Below are positions 13,201 to 28,349 of a stretch of 64,000 bases of DNA, piece after piece. The position numbers and the translations under genes were made by a program. The stretch's first letter is position 1, and each line of letters starts with the position of its first letter. The stretch lies in contig OZ176053.1 of assembly GCA_964247055.1 (NCBI GenBank), forward strand, positions 3,844,001-3,908,000, in the 5' to 3' direction. Origin of the DNA: Paragordius varius (lineage: Eukaryota; Nematomorpha). The notes under the pieces were generated by a model. The model had not been told where the DNA came from. It did no database searches and worked only from the letters and a program-made list of their open reading frames with translations.

Positions 13201-15037
13201 TATTAACCATGAATGTATGGGTAATTACCACAATCAACCATACCTCTTTAATAATCAAATTATATTGACCATGAATGTATGGGTAATTACAACAATCAAC
13301 CATACCTCTTTAATAATCAAATTATATTAACCATGAATGTATGGGCAATTATAACAATCAACCAAACATCTTTAACAATCAAATTATATTAACCATGAAT
13401 GTATGGGTAATTACAACAATCAACCATACCTCTTTAATAATCAAATTATATTAACCATGAATGTATGGGCAATTACAACAATCAACCAAACATCTTTAAC
13501 AATCAAATTATATTAAGCCATGATTGTATGGGTAATTACAACAATCATCCATACATCTTTAACAATCAAATTATATTAACCATGATTGTATGGGTAATTA
13601 CAACAATCAACCATACATATTTAATAATCAAATTATATTAACCATGAATGTATGGGCAATTACAACAATCAACCATACATATTTAATAATCAAATTATAT
13701 TAACCATGAATGTATGGGTAATTACAACAATCAACCAAACATCTTTAACAATCAAATTATATTAACCATGATTGTATGGGTAATTACAACAATCAACCAT
13801 ACATATTTAATAATCAAATTATATTAACCATGAATGTATGGGCAATTACAACAATCAACCATACATATTTAATAATCAAATTATATTAACCATGAATGTA
13901 TGGGTAATTACAACAATCAACCAAACATCTTTAACAATCAAATTATATTAAGCCATGATTGTATGGGTAATTACAACAATCATCCATACATCTTTAACAA
14001 TCAAATTATATTAACCATGATTGTATGGGTAATTACAACAATCAACCATACATATTTAATAATCAAATTATATTAACCATGAATGTATGGGTAATTACAA
14101 CAATCAACCAAACATCTTTAACAATCAAATTATATTAAGCCATGATTGTATGGGTAATTACAACAATCATCCATACATCTTTAACAATCAAATTATATTA
14201 ACCATGATTGTATGGGTAATTACAACAATCAACCATACATATTTAATAATCAAATTATATTAACCATGAATGTATGGGCAATTACAACAATCAACCATAC
14301 ATATTTAATAATCAAATTATATTAACCATGAATGTATGGGCAATTACAACAATCAACCATACATATTTAATAATCAAATTATATTAACCATGATTGTATG
14401 GGTAATTACAACAATCAACCATACATATTTAATAATCAAATTATATTAACCATGAATGTATGGGCAATTATAACAATCAACCAAACATCTTTAACAATCA
14501 AATTATATTAAGCCATGATTGTATGGGTAATTACAACAATCATCCATACATCTTTAACAATCAAATTATATTAACCATGATTGTATGGGTAATTACAACA
14601 ATCAACCATACATATTTAATAATCAAATTATATTAACCATGAATGTATAGGCAATTACAACAATCATCCATACCTCTTTAACAATCAAATTATATTAACC
14701 ATGAATCTATGGGTACTTACAACAATCAACCATACCTCTTTAATAATCAAATTATATTAACCATGAATGTATGGGTAATTACAACAATCAACCATACCTC
14801 TTTAATAATCAAATTATATTGACCATGAATGTATGGGTAATTACAACAATCAACCATACCTCTTTAATAATCAAATTATATTAACCATGAATGTATGGGC
14901 AATTATAACAATCAACCAAACATCTTTAACAATCAAATTATATTAACCATGAATGTATGGGTAATTACAACAATCAACCATACCTCTTTAATAATCAAAT
15001 TATATTAACCATGAATGTATGGGCAATTACAACAATC
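13190..15037. repeat. Segmental duplication in domain C, copy 1 (offset 5,508)
   Basis: This stretch pairs with about 18698-20545. Markers agree at constant offset: the TTAAGCCATG junction (13513 and 19021), GAATCTATGGGTACTTAC (14703 and 20211) and GTATAGGCAATTAC (14645 and 20153). I see only scattered single-base differences such as TTGACC against TTAACC near 13266. The right part (from 14645 to about 15085) has a third copy at about 31017-31460. Confidence 0.87.
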
Positions 15038-15469
15038 AACCAAACATCTTTAACAATCAAATTATATTAAGCCATGATTGTATGGGTAATTACAACAATC
15101 AACCAAACATCTTTAACAATTAAATTATATTAACCATGAATGTATGGGTAATTACAACAATCAACCATACCTCTTTAATAATCAAATTATATTAACCATG
15201 AATGTATGGGCAATTACAACAATCAACCAAACATCTTTAACAATCAAATTATATTAAGCCATGATTGTATGGGTAATTACAACAATCAACCAAACATCTT
15301 TAACAATTAAATTATATTAACCATGAATCTATGGGTACTTACAACTATCAACCATACCTCTTTAATAATCAAATTATATTAATTATGAATGTATGGGTAA
15401 TTACAACAATCAACCATACCTCTTTAACAATCAAATTATATTAACCATGAATCTATGGGTACTTACAAC

Positions 15470-16250
15470 AATCAACCATACCTCTTTAATAATCAAATTA
15501 TATTAACCATGAATGTATGGGTAATTACAACAATCAACCATACCTCTTTAATAATCAAATTATATTAACCATGAATGTATGGGTAATTATAACAATCAAC
15601 CATACATCTTTAACAATCAAATTATATTAACCATGAATGTATGGGTAATTACAACAATCAACCATACCTCTTTAATAATCAAATTATATTAACCATGAAT
15701 GTATGGGCAATTACAACAATCAACCAAACATCTTTAACAATCAAATTATATTAAGCCATGATTGTATGGGTAATTACAACAATCAACCAAACATCTTTAA
15801 CAATTAAATTATATTAACCATGAATCTATGGGTACTTACAACTATCAACCATACCTCTTTAATAATCAAATTATATTAATTATGAATGTATGGGTAATTA
15901 CAACAATCAACCATACCTCTTTAACAATCAAATTATATTAAGCCATGATTGTATGGGTAATTACAACAATCATCCATACATCTTTAACAATCAAATTATA
16001 TTAAGCCATGATTGTATGGGTAATTAACATCTTTAACAATCAAATTATATTAAGCCATGAATGTATGGGTAATTACAACAATCAACCATACCTCTTTAAT
16101 AATCAAATTATATTAACCATGAATGTATGGGTAATTACAACAATCAACCATACCTCTTTAATAATCAAATTATATTAACCATGAATGTATGGGTAATTAC
16201 AACAATCAACCATACCTCTTTAATAATCAAATTATATTAACCATGAATGT
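15470..16250. repeat. 1,230-bp higher-order repeat, copy 1
   Basis: This stretch pairs with 16700-17480 at a constant offset of 1,230. Shared markers are GGGTACTTACAACTATC after TGAATCTATG (15821 and 17051), TTAATTATGAATG a little further on, and the 49-bp deletion monomer (TAATTAACATC at 16021 and 17251). A related GTACTTACAACTATC monomer also occurs at 15324. Confidence 0.87.
16001..16049. repeat. 49-bp deletion monomer, first of three
   Basis: The monomer between TTAAGCCATG at 16001 and at 16050 is 49 bp. TAATTAACATC replaces a stretch with 14 more bases, so the CAATCA and CCATAC elements are lost. Identical forms lie at about 17231 and 21073, each inside a segmental duplicate. A single origin followed by copying explains this best. 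Confidence 0.92.
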
Positions 16251-16616
16251 ATGGGCAATTACAACAATCAACCATACCTCTTTAATAATCAAATTATATT
16301 AACCATGAATGTATGGGTAATTACAACAATCAACCATACCTCTTTAATAATCAAATTATATTAACCATGAATGTATGGGTAATTATAACAATCAACCATA
16401 CATCTTTAACAATCAAATTATATTAACCATGAATGTATGGGTAATTACAACAATCAACCATACCTCTTTAATAATCAAATTATATTAACCATGAATGTAT
16501 AGGCAATTACAACAATCATCCATACCTCTTTAACAATCAAATTATATTAACCATGAATCTATGGGTACTTACAACAATCAACCATACCTCTTTAATAATC
16601 AAATTATATTAACCAT

Positions 16617-19045
16617 GAATGTATGGGTAATTACAACAATCAACCATACCTCTTTAATAATCAAATTATATTAACCATGAATGTATGGGCAATTACAACA
16701 ATCAACCATACCTCTTTAATAATCAAATTATATTAACCATGAATGTATGGGTAATTACAACAATCAACCATACCTCTTTAATAATCAAATTATATTAACC
16801 ATGAATGTATGGGTAATTATAACAATCAACCATACATCTTTAACAATCAAATTATATTAACCATGAATGTATGGGTAATTACAACAATCAACCATACCTC
16901 TTTAATAATCAAATTATATTAACCATGAATGTATGGGCAATTACAACAATCAACCAAACATCTTTAACAATCAAATTATATTAAGCCATGATTGTATGGG
17001 TAATTACAACAATCAACCAAACATCTTTAACAATTAAATTATATTAACCATGAATCTATGGGTACTTACAACTATCAACCATACCTCTTTAATAATCAAA
17101 TTATATTAATTATGAATGTATGGGTAATTACAACAATCAACCATACCTCTTTAACAATCAAATTATATTAAGCCATGATTGTATGGGTAATTACAACAAT
17201 CATCCATACATCTTTAACAATCAAATTATATTAAGCCATGATTGTATGGGTAATTAACATCTTTAACAATCAAATTATATTAAGCCATGAATGTATGGGT
17301 AATTACAACAATCAACCATACCTCTTTAATAATCAAATTATATTAACCATGAATGTATGGGTAATTACAACAATCAACCATACCTCTTTAATAATCAAAT
17401 TATATTAACCATGAATGTATGGGTAATTACAACAATCAACCATACCTCTTTAATAATCAAATTATATTAACCATGAATGTATGGGCAATTATAACATTCA
17501 ACCAAACATCTTTAACAATCAAATTATATTAAGCCATGATTGTATGGGTAATTACAACAATCATCCATACCTCTTTAACAATCAAATTATATTAACCATG
17601 ATTGTATGGGTAATTATAACAATCAACCATACATATTTAATAATCAAATTATATTAACCATGAATGTATGGGTAATTACAACAATCAACCATACCTCTTT
17701 AATAATCAAATTATATTAACCATGAATGTATGGGCAATTATAACAATCAACCATACATCTTTAACAATCAAATTATATTAACCATGAATGTATGGGTAAT
17801 TATAACAATCAACCATACATATTTAATAATCAAATTATATTAACCATGAATGTATGGGTAATTACAACAATCAACCATACCTCTTTAATAATCAAATTAT
17901 ATTAACCATGAATGTATGGGCAATTATAACAATCAACCATACATCTTTAACAATCAAATTATATTAAGCCATGATTGTATGGGTAATTACAACAATCATC
18001 CATACATCTTTAACAATCAAATTATATTAACCATGATTGTATGGGTAATTACAACAATCAACCATACATATTTAATAATCAAATTATATTGACCATGAAT
18101 GTATGGGTAATTACAACAATCAACCAAACATCTTTAACAATCAAATTATATTAAGCCATGATTGTATGGGTAATTACAACAATCATCCATACCTCTTTAA
18201 CAATCAAATTATAATAACCATGATTGTATGGGTAATTATAACAATCAACCATACATATTTAATAATCAAATTATATTAACCATGAATGTATGGGTAATTA
18301 CAACAATCAACCATACCTCTTTAATAATCAAATTATATTAACCATGAATGTATGGGCAATTATAACAATCAACCATACATCTTTAACAATCAAATTATAT
18401 TAACCATGAATGTATGGGTAATTACAACAATCAACCATACATCTTTAACAATCAAATTATATTAACCATGAATGTATGGGTAATTACAACAATCAACCAT
18501 ACCTCTTTAATAATCAAATTATATTAACCATGAATGTATGGGCAATTACAACAATCAACCAAACATCTTTAACAATCAAATTATATTAAGCCATGATTGT
18601 ATGGGTAATTACAACAATCATCCATACCTCTTTAACAATCAAATTATATTAACCATGATTGTATGGGTAATTATAACAATCAACCATACATATTTAATAA
18701 TCAAATTATATTAACCATGAATGTATGGGTAATTACAACAATCAACCATACCTCTTTAATAATCAAATTATATTAACCATGAATGTATGGGTAATTACAA
18801 CAATCAACCATACCTCTTTAATAATCAAATTATATTAACCATGAATGTATGGGCAATTATAACAATCAACCAAACATCTTTAACAATCAAATTATATTAA
18901 CCATGAATGTATGGGTAATTACAACAATCAACCATACCTCTTTAATAATCAAATTATATTAACCATGAATGTATGGGCAATTACAACAATCAACCAAACA
19001 TCTTTAACAATCAAATTATATTAAGCCATGATTGTATGGGTAATT
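16617..19045. repeat. Segmental duplication in domain C, copy 1 (offset 3,842 then 3,904)
   Basis: This stretch pairs with about 20459-22949. Markers: GAATCTATGGGTACTTAC (17052 and 20894), TAATTAACATC (17251 and 21093), the odd junction TATAATAACC (18210 and 22114) and TTGACC (18091 and 21995). The offset grows by 62 near 17640, where the second copy has one extra CATATTTAATAATC monomer. Few other differences are visible. Confidence 0.87.
16700..17480. repeat. 1,230-bp higher-order repeat, copy 2
   Basis: This is the second copy of the 15470-16250 unit. It ends where GGGCAATTATAACATTC begins near 17481, while copy 1 continues with GGGCAATTACAAC. A third copy of the marker region lies at about 20540-21320 through the 3,842-bp offset duplication. 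Confidence 0.86.
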
Positions 19046-20545
19046 ACAACAATCATCCATACATCTTTAACAATCAAATTATATTAACCATGATTGTATG
19101 GGTAATTACAACAATCAACCATACATATTTAATAATCAAATTATATTAACCATGAATGTATGGGCAATTACAACAATCAACCATACATATTTAATAATCA
19201 AATTATATTAACCATGAATGTATGGGTAATTACAACAATCAACCAAACATCTTTAACAATCAAATTATATTAACCATGATTGTATGGGTAATTACAACAA
19301 TCAACCATACATATTTAATAATCAAATTATATTAACCATGAATGTATGGGCAATTACAACAATCAACCATACATATTTAATAATCAAATTATATTAACCA
19401 TGAATGTATGGGTAATTACAACAATCAACCAAACATCTTTAACAATCAAATTATATTAAGCCATGATTGTATGGGTAATTACAACAATCATCCATACATC
19501 TTTAACAATCAAATTATATTAACCATGATTGTATGGGTAATTACAACAATCAACCATACATATTTAATAATCAAATTATATTAACCATGAATGTATGGGT
19601 AATTACAACAATCAACCAAACATCTTTAACAATCAAATTATATTAAGCCATGATTGTATGGGTAATTACAACAATCATCCATACATCTTTAACAATCAAA
19701 TTATATTAACCATGATTGTATGGGTAATTACAACAATCAACCATACATATTTAATAATCAAATTATATTAACCATGAATGTATGGGCAATTACAACAATC
19801 AACCATACATATTTAATAATCAAATTATATTAACCATGAATGTATGGGCAATTACAACAATCAACCATACATATTTAATAATCAAATTATATTAACCATG
19901 ATTGTATGGGTAATTACAACAATCAACCATACATATTTAATAATCAAATTATATTAACCATGAATGTATGGGCAATTATAACAATCAACCAAACATCTTT
20001 AACAATCAAATTATATTAAGCCATGATTGTATGGGTAATTACAACAATCATCCATACATCTTTAACAATCAAATTATATTAACCATGATTGTATGGGTAA
20101 TTACAACAATCAACCATACATATTTAATAATCAAATTATATTAACCATGAATGTATAGGCAATTACAACAATCATCCATACCTCTTTAACAATCAAATTA
20201 TATTAACCATGAATCTATGGGTACTTACAACAATCAACCATACCTCTTTAATAATCAAATTATATTAACCATGAATGTATGGGTAATTACAACAATCAAC
20301 CATACCTCTTTAATAATCAAATTATATTGACCATGAATGTATGGGTAATTACAACAATCAACCATACCTCTTTAATAATCAAATTATATTAACCATGAAT
20401 GTATGGGCAATTATAACAATCAACCAAACATCTTTAACAATCAAATTATATTAACCATGAATGTATGGGTAATTACAACAATCAACCATACCTCTTTAAT
20501 AATCAAATTATATTAACCATGAATGTATGGGCAATTACAACAATC
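18698..20545. repeat. Segmental duplication in domain C, copy 2 (offset 5,508)
   Basis: This is the second copy of 13190-15037, carrying the same subtype order, GTATAGGCAATTAC at 20153 and GAATCTATGGGTACTTAC at 20211. It ends at about 20545, where the sequence joins directly onto a copy of the segment found at 16617-19045. Two different duplications therefore abut here. Confidence 0.85.
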
Positions 20546-22949
20546 AACCATACCTCTTTAATAATCAAATTATATTAACCATGAATGTATGGGTAATTAC
20601 AACAATCAACCATACCTCTTTAATAATCAAATTATATTAACCATGAATGTATGGGTAATTATAACAATCAACCATACATCTTTAACAATCAAATTATATT
20701 AACCATGAATGTATGGGTAATTACAACAATCAACCATACCTCTTTAATAATCAAATTATATTAACCATGAATGTATGGGCAATTACAACAATCAACCAAA
20801 CATCTTTAACAATCAAATTATATTAAGCCATGATTGTATGGGTAATTACAACAATCAACCAAACATCTTTAACAATTAAATTATATTAACCATGAATCTA
20901 TGGGTACTTACAACTATCAACCATACCTCTTTAATAATCAAATTATATTAATTATGAATGTATGGGTAATTACAACAATCAACCATACCTCTTTAACAAT
21001 CAAATTATATTAAGCCATGATTGTATGGGTAATTACAACAATCATCCATACATCTTTAACAATCAAATTATATTAAGCCATGATTGTATGGGTAATTAAC
21101 ATCTTTAACAATCAAATTATATTAAGCCATGAATGTATGGGTAATTACAACAATCAACCATACCTCTTTAATAATCAAATTATATTAACCATGAATGTAT
21201 GGGTAATTACAACAATCAACCATACCTCTTTAATAATCAAATTATATTAACCATGAATGTATGGGTAATTACAACAATCAACCATACCTCTTTAATAATC
21301 AAATTATATTAACCATGAATGTATGGGCAATTATAACATTCAACCAAACATCTTTAACAATCAAATTATATTAAGCCATGATTGTATGGGTAATTACAAC
21401 AATCATCCATACCTCTTTAACAATCAAATTATATTAACCATGATTGTATGGGTAATTATAACAATCAACCATACATATTTAATAATCAAATTATATTAAC
21501 CATGAATGTATGGGTAATTACAACAATCAACCATACATATTTAATAATCAAATTATATTAACCATGAATGTATGGGTAATTACAACAATCAACCATACCT
21601 CTTTAATAATCAAATTATATTAACCATGAATGTATGGGCAATTATAACAATCAACCATACATCTTTAACAATCAAATTATATTAACCATGAATGTATGGG
21701 TAATTATAACAATCAACCATACATATTTAATAATCAAATTATATTAACCATGAATGTATGGGTAATTACAACAATCAACCATACCTCTTTAATAATCAAA
21801 TTATATTAACCATGAATGTATGGGCAATTATAACAATCAACCATACATCTTTAACAATCAAATTATATTAAGCCATGATTGTATGGGTAATTACAACAAT
21901 CATCCATACATCTTTAACAATCAAATTATATTAACCATGATTGTATGGGTAATTACAACAATCAACCATACATATTTAATAATCAAATTATATTGACCAT
22001 GAATGTATGGGTAATTACAACAATCAACCAAACATCTTTAACAATCAAATTATATTAAGCCATGATTGTATGGGTAATTACAACAATCATCCATACCTCT
22101 TTAACAATCAAATTATAATAACCATGATTGTATGGGTAATTATAACAATCAACCATACATATTTAATAATCAAATTATATTAACCATGAATGTATGGGTA
22201 ATTACAACAATCAACCATACCTCTTTAATAATCAAATTATATTAACCATGAATGTATGGGCAATTATAACAATCAACCATACATCTTTAACAATCAAATT
22301 ATATTAACCATGAATGTATGGGTAATTACAACAATCAACCATACATCTTTAACAATCAAATTATATTAACCATGAATGTATGGGTAATTACAACAATCAA
22401 CCATACCTCTTTAATAATCAAATTATATTAACCATGAATGTATGGGCAATTACAACAATCAACCAAACATCTTTAACAATCAAATTATATTAAGCCATGA
22501 TTGTATGGGTAATTACAACAATCATCCATACCTCTTTAACAATCAAATTATATTAACCATGATTGTATGGGTAATTATAACAATCAACCATACATATTTA
22601 ATAATCAAATTATATTAACCATGAATGTATGGGTAATTACAACAATCAACCATACCTCTTTAATAATCAAATTATATTAACCATGAATGTATGGGTAATT
22701 ACAACAATCAACCATACCTCTTTAATAATCAAATTATATTAACCATGAATGTATGGGCAATTATAACATTCAACCAAACATCTTTAACAATCAAATTATA
22801 TTAACCATGAATGTATGGATAATTACAACAATCAACCATACCTCTTTAATAATCAAATTATATTAACCATGAATGTATGGGCAATTACAACAATCAACCA
22901 AACATCTTTAACAATCAAATTATATTAAGCCATGATTGTATGGGTAATT
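20459..22949. repeat. Segmental duplication in domain C, copy 2
   Basis: This is the second copy of 16617-19045, with one additional 62-bp monomer near 21540. Small differences include GGGCAATTATAACATTC at 22753 where copy 1 has ATAACAATC, and GTATGGATAATT near 22813. It runs straight into the 373-bp higher-order array. Confidence 0.85.
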
Positions 22950-24301
22950 ATAACAATCAACCATACATATTTAATAATCAAATTATATTAACCATGAATG
23001 TATGGGTAATTACAACAATCAACCATACCTCTTTAATAATCAAATTATATTAACCATGAATGTATGGGTAATTACAACAATCAACCATACCTCTTTAATA
23101 ATCAAATTATATTAACCATGAATGTATGGGCAATTATAACATTCAACCAAACATCTTTAACAATCAAATTATATTAACCATGAATGTATGGGTAATTACA
23201 ACAATCAACCATACCTCTTTAATAATCAAATTATATTAACCATGAATGTATGGGCAATTACAACAATCAACCAAACATCTTTAACAATCAAATTATATTA
23301 AGCCATGATTGTATGGGTAATTATAACAATCAACCATACATATTTAATAATCAAATTATATTAACCATGAATGTATGGGTAATTACAACAATCAACCATA
23401 CCTCTTTAATAATCAAATTATATTAACCATGAATGTATGGGTAATTACAACAATCAACCATACCTCTTTAATAATCAAATTATATTAACCATGAATGTAT
23501 GGGCAATTATAACATTCAACCAAACATCTTTAACAATCAAATTATATTAACCATGAATGTATGGGTAATTACAACAATCAACCATACCTCTTTAATAATC
23601 AAATTATATTAACCATGAATGTATGGGCAATTACAACAATCAACCAAACATCTTTAACAATCAACATATATTAAGCCATGATTGTATGGGTAATTATAAC
23701 AATCAACCATACATATTTAATAATCAAATTATATTAACCATGAATGTATGGGTAATTACAACAATCAACCATACCTCTTTAATAATCAAATTATATTAAC
23801 CATGAATGTATGGGTAATTACAACAATCAACCATACCTCTTTAATAATCAAATTATATTAACCATGAATGTATGGGCAATTATAACATTCAACCAAACAT
23901 CTTTAACAATCAAATTATATTAACCATGAATGTATGGGTAATTACAACAATCAACCATACCTCTTTAATAATCATATTATATTAACCATGAATGTATGGG
24001 CAATTACAACAATCAACCAAACATCTTTAACAATCAAATTATATTAAGCCATGATTGTATGGGTAATTATAACAATCAACCATACATATTTAATAATCAA
24101 ATTATATTAACCATGAATGTATGGGTAATTACAACAATCAACCATACCTCTTTAATAATCAAATTATATTAACCATGAATGTATGGGTAATTACAACAAT
24201 CAACCATACCTCTTTAATAATCAAATTATATTAACCATGAATGTATGGGCAATTACAACAATCAACCAAACATCTTTAACAATCAAATTATATTAAGCCA
24301 T
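22561..24301. repeat. 373-bp six-monomer higher-order repeat, four copies plus a 249-bp unit
   Basis: GATTGTATGGGTAATTATAAC starts at 22561, 22934, 23307, 23680 and 24053, always 373 apart, then at 24302 (249). Independently, GTATGGGCAATTATAACATT starts at 22751, 23124, 23497 and 23870, also 373 apart. The order is: ATTATAAC/CATATTTAATAATC; two CCTCTTTAATAATC monomers; GGGCAATTATAACATTC with CATCTTTAACAATC; one CCTCTTTAATAATC; GGGCAATTAC with CATCTTTAACAATC and TTAAGCC. The units look nearly identical. Confidence 0.94.
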
Positions 24302-25367
24302 GATTGTATGGGTAATTATAACAATCAACCATACATATTTAATAATCAAATTATATTAACCATGAATGTATGGGTAATTACAACAATCAACCATACCTCT
24401 TTAATAATCAAATTATATTGACCATGAATGTATGGGTAATTACAACAATCAACCATACCTCTTTAATAATCAAATTATATTAACCATGAATGTATGGGCA
24501 ATTACAACAATCAACCAAACATCTTTAACAATCAAATTATATTAAGCCATGATTGTATGGGTAATTACAACAATCATCCATACCTCTTTAACAATCAAAT
24601 TATATTAACCATGATTGTATGGGTAATTATAACAATCAACCATACATATTTAATAATCAAATTATATTAACCATGAATGTATAGGTAATTACAACAATCA
24701 ACCATACCTCTTTAATAATCAAATTATATTAACCATGAATGTATGGGTAATTACAACAATCAACCATACCTCTTTAATAATCAAATTATATTAACCATGA
24801 ATGTATCAGCAATTATAACAATCAACCAAACATCTTTAACAATCAAATTATATTAACCATGAATGTATGGGTAATTACAACAATCAACCATACCTCTTTA
24901 ATATTCAAATTATATTAACCATGAATGTATGGGTAATTACAACAATCAACCATACCTCTTTAACAATTAAATTATATTAACCATGATTGTTTGGGTAATT
25001 ACAACAATCAACCATACCTCTTTAATAATCAAATTATATTAACCATGAATGTATCAGCAATTATAACAATCAACCAAACATCTTTAACAATCAAATTATA
25101 TTAACCATGAATGTATGGGTAATTACAACAATCAACCATACCTCTTTAATATTCAAATTATATTAACCATGAATGTATGGGTAATTACAACAATCTACCA
25201 TACCTCTTTAACAATTAAATTATATTAACCATGATTGTTTGGGTAATTACAACAATCATCCATACCTCTTTAACAATCAAATTATATTAACCATGAATCT
25301 ATGGGTACTTACAACAATCAACCATACCTCTTTAATAATCAAATTATATTAACCATGAATGTATGGG
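24100..25367. repeat. Segmental duplication with TATCAG marker, copy 1 (offset 2,982)
   Basis: This stretch pairs with 27082-28349. GTATCAGCAATTATAAC occurs twice in each copy, 248 bp apart (24803 and 25051; 27785 and 28033). GTATAGGTAATTAC and GATTGTTTGGGTAATTAC are shared too. A visible difference is CTTACAACAATC here against CTTACAGCAATC in copy 2. Within each copy the 248-bp stretch is itself a four-monomer tandem duplication. Confidence 0.88.
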
Positions 25368-27081
25368 CAATTACAACAATCAACCAAACATCTTTAACAA
25401 TCAAATTATATTAAGCCATGATTGTATGGGTAATTATAACAATCAACCATACATATTTAATAATCAAATTATATTAACCATGAATGTATGGGTAATTACA
25501 ACAATCAACCATACCTCTTTAATAATCAAATTATATTGACCATGAATGTATGGGTAATTACAACAATCAACCATACCTCTTTAATAATCAAATTATATTA
25601 ACCATGAATGTTTGGGCAATTACAACAATCAACCATACCTCTTTAATAATCAAATTATATTGACCATGAATGTATGGGTAATTACAACAATCAACCATAC
25701 CTCTTTAATAATCAAATTATATTAACCATGAATGTATGGGTAATTACAACAATCAACCATACCTCTTTAATAATCAAATTATATTAACCATGAATGTATG
25801 GGCAATTACAACAATCAACCAAACATCTTTAACAATCAAATTATATTAAGCCATGATTGTATGGGTAATTATAACAATCAACCATACATATTTAATAATC
25901 AAATTATATTAACCATGAATGTATGGGTAATTACAACAATCAACCATACCTCTTTAATAATCAAATTATATTGACCATGAATGTATGGGTAATTACAACA
26001 ATCAACCATACCTCTTTAATAATCAAATTATATTAACCATGAATGTATGGGCAATTACAACAATCAACCAAACATCTTTAACAATCAAATTATATTAACC
26101 ATGATTGTATGGGTAATTATAACAATCAACCATACATATTTAATAATCAAATTATATTAACCATGAATGTATGGGTAATTACAACAATCAACCATACATA
26201 TTTAATAATCAAATTATATTAACCATGAATGTATGGGTAATTACAACAATCAACCATACCTCTTTAATAATCAAATTATATTAACCATGAATGTATGGGT
26301 AATTACAACAATCAACCATACCTCTTTAATAATCAAATTATATTAACCATGAATGTATGGGCAATTACAACAATCAACCAAACATCTTTAACAATCAAAT
26401 TATATTAAGCCATGATTGTATGGGTAATTATAACAATCAACCATACATATTTAATAATCAAATTATATTAACCATGAATGTATGGGTAATTACAACAATC
26501 AACCATACCTCTTTAATAATCAAATTATATTAACCATGAATGTATGGGTAATTACAACAATCAACCATACCTCTTTAATAATCAAATTATATTAACCATG
26601 AATGTATGGGCAATTACAACAATCAACCAAACATCTTTAACAATCAAATTATATTAAGCCATGATTGTATGGGTAATTATAACAATCAACCATACATATT
26701 TAATAATCAAATTATATTAACCATGAATGTATGGGTAATTACAACAATCAACCATACCTCTTTAATAATCAAATTATATTGACCATGAATGTATGGGTAA
26801 TTACAACAATCAACCATACCTCTTTAATAATCAAATTATATTAACCATGAATGTATGGGCAATTACAACAATCAACCAAACATCTTTAACAATCAAATTA
26901 TATTAACCATGATTGTATGGGTAATTATAACAATCAACCATACATATTTAATAATCAAATTATATTAACCATGAATGTATGGGTAATTACAACAATCAAC
27001 CATACATATTTAATAATCAAATTATATTAACCATGAATGTATGGGTAATTACAACAATCAACCATACCTCTTTAATAATCA

Positions 27082-28349
27082 AATTATATTAACCATGAAT
27101 GTATGGGTAATTACAACAATCAACCATACCTCTTTAATAATCAAATTATATTAACCATGAATGTATGGGTAATTACAACAATCAACCATACCTCTTTAAT
27201 AATCAAATTATATTAACCATGAATGTATGGGCAATTACAACAATCAACCAAACATCTTTAACAATCAAATTATATTAAGCCATGATTGTATGGGTAATTA
27301 TAACAATCAACCATACATATTTAATAATCAAATTATATTAACCATGAATGTATGGGTAATTACAACAATCAACCATACCTCTTTAATAATCAAATTATAT
27401 TGACCATGAATGTATGGGTAATTACAACAATCAACCATACCTCTTTAATAATCAAATTATATTAACCATGAATGTATGGGCAATTACAACAATCAACCAA
27501 ACATCTTTAACAATCAAATTATATTAAGCCATGATTGTATGGGTAATTACAACAATCATCCATACCTCTTTAACAATCAAATTATATTAACCATGATTGT
27601 ATGGGTAATTATAACAATCAACCATACATATTTAATAATCAAATTATATTAACCATGAATGTATAGGTAATTACAACAATCAACCATACCTCTTTAATAA
27701 TCAAATTATATTGACCATGAATGTATGGGTAATTACAACAATCAACCATACCTCTTTAATAATCAAATTATATTAACCATGAATGTATCAGCAATTATAA
27801 CAATCAACCAAACATCTTTAACAATCAAATTATATTAACCATGAATGTATGGGTAATTACAACAATCAACCATACCTCTTTAATATTCAAATTATATTAA
27901 CCATGAATGTATGGGTAATTACAACAATCAACCATACCTCTTTAACAATTAAATTATATTAACCATGATTGTTTGGGTAATTACAACAATCAACCATACC
28001 TCTTTAATAATCAAATTATATTAACCATGAATGTATCAGCAATTATAACAATCAACCAAACATCTTTAACAATCAAATTATATTAACCATGAATGTATGG
28101 GTAATTACAACAATCAACCATACCTCTTTAATATTCAAATTATATTAACCATGAATGTATGGGTAATTACAACAATCAACCATACCTCTTTAACAATTAA
28201 ATTATATTAACCATGATTGTTTGGGTAATTACAACAATCATCCATACCTCTTTAACAATCAAATTATATTAACCATGAATCTATGGGTACTTACAGCAAT
28301 CAACCATACCTCTTTAATAATCAAATTATATTAACCATGAATGTATGGG
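27082..28349. repeat. Segmental duplication with TATCAG marker, copy 2
   Basis: This is the second copy of 24100-25367. A further shortened and more diverged copy lies at about 32870-33475 (offset 5,468; GTATCAGCAATT at 33253), and another in the 11030-13200 segment (12905). The TATCAG block therefore exists at four places in domain C and is a good tracer of the order of events. Confidence 0.87.
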
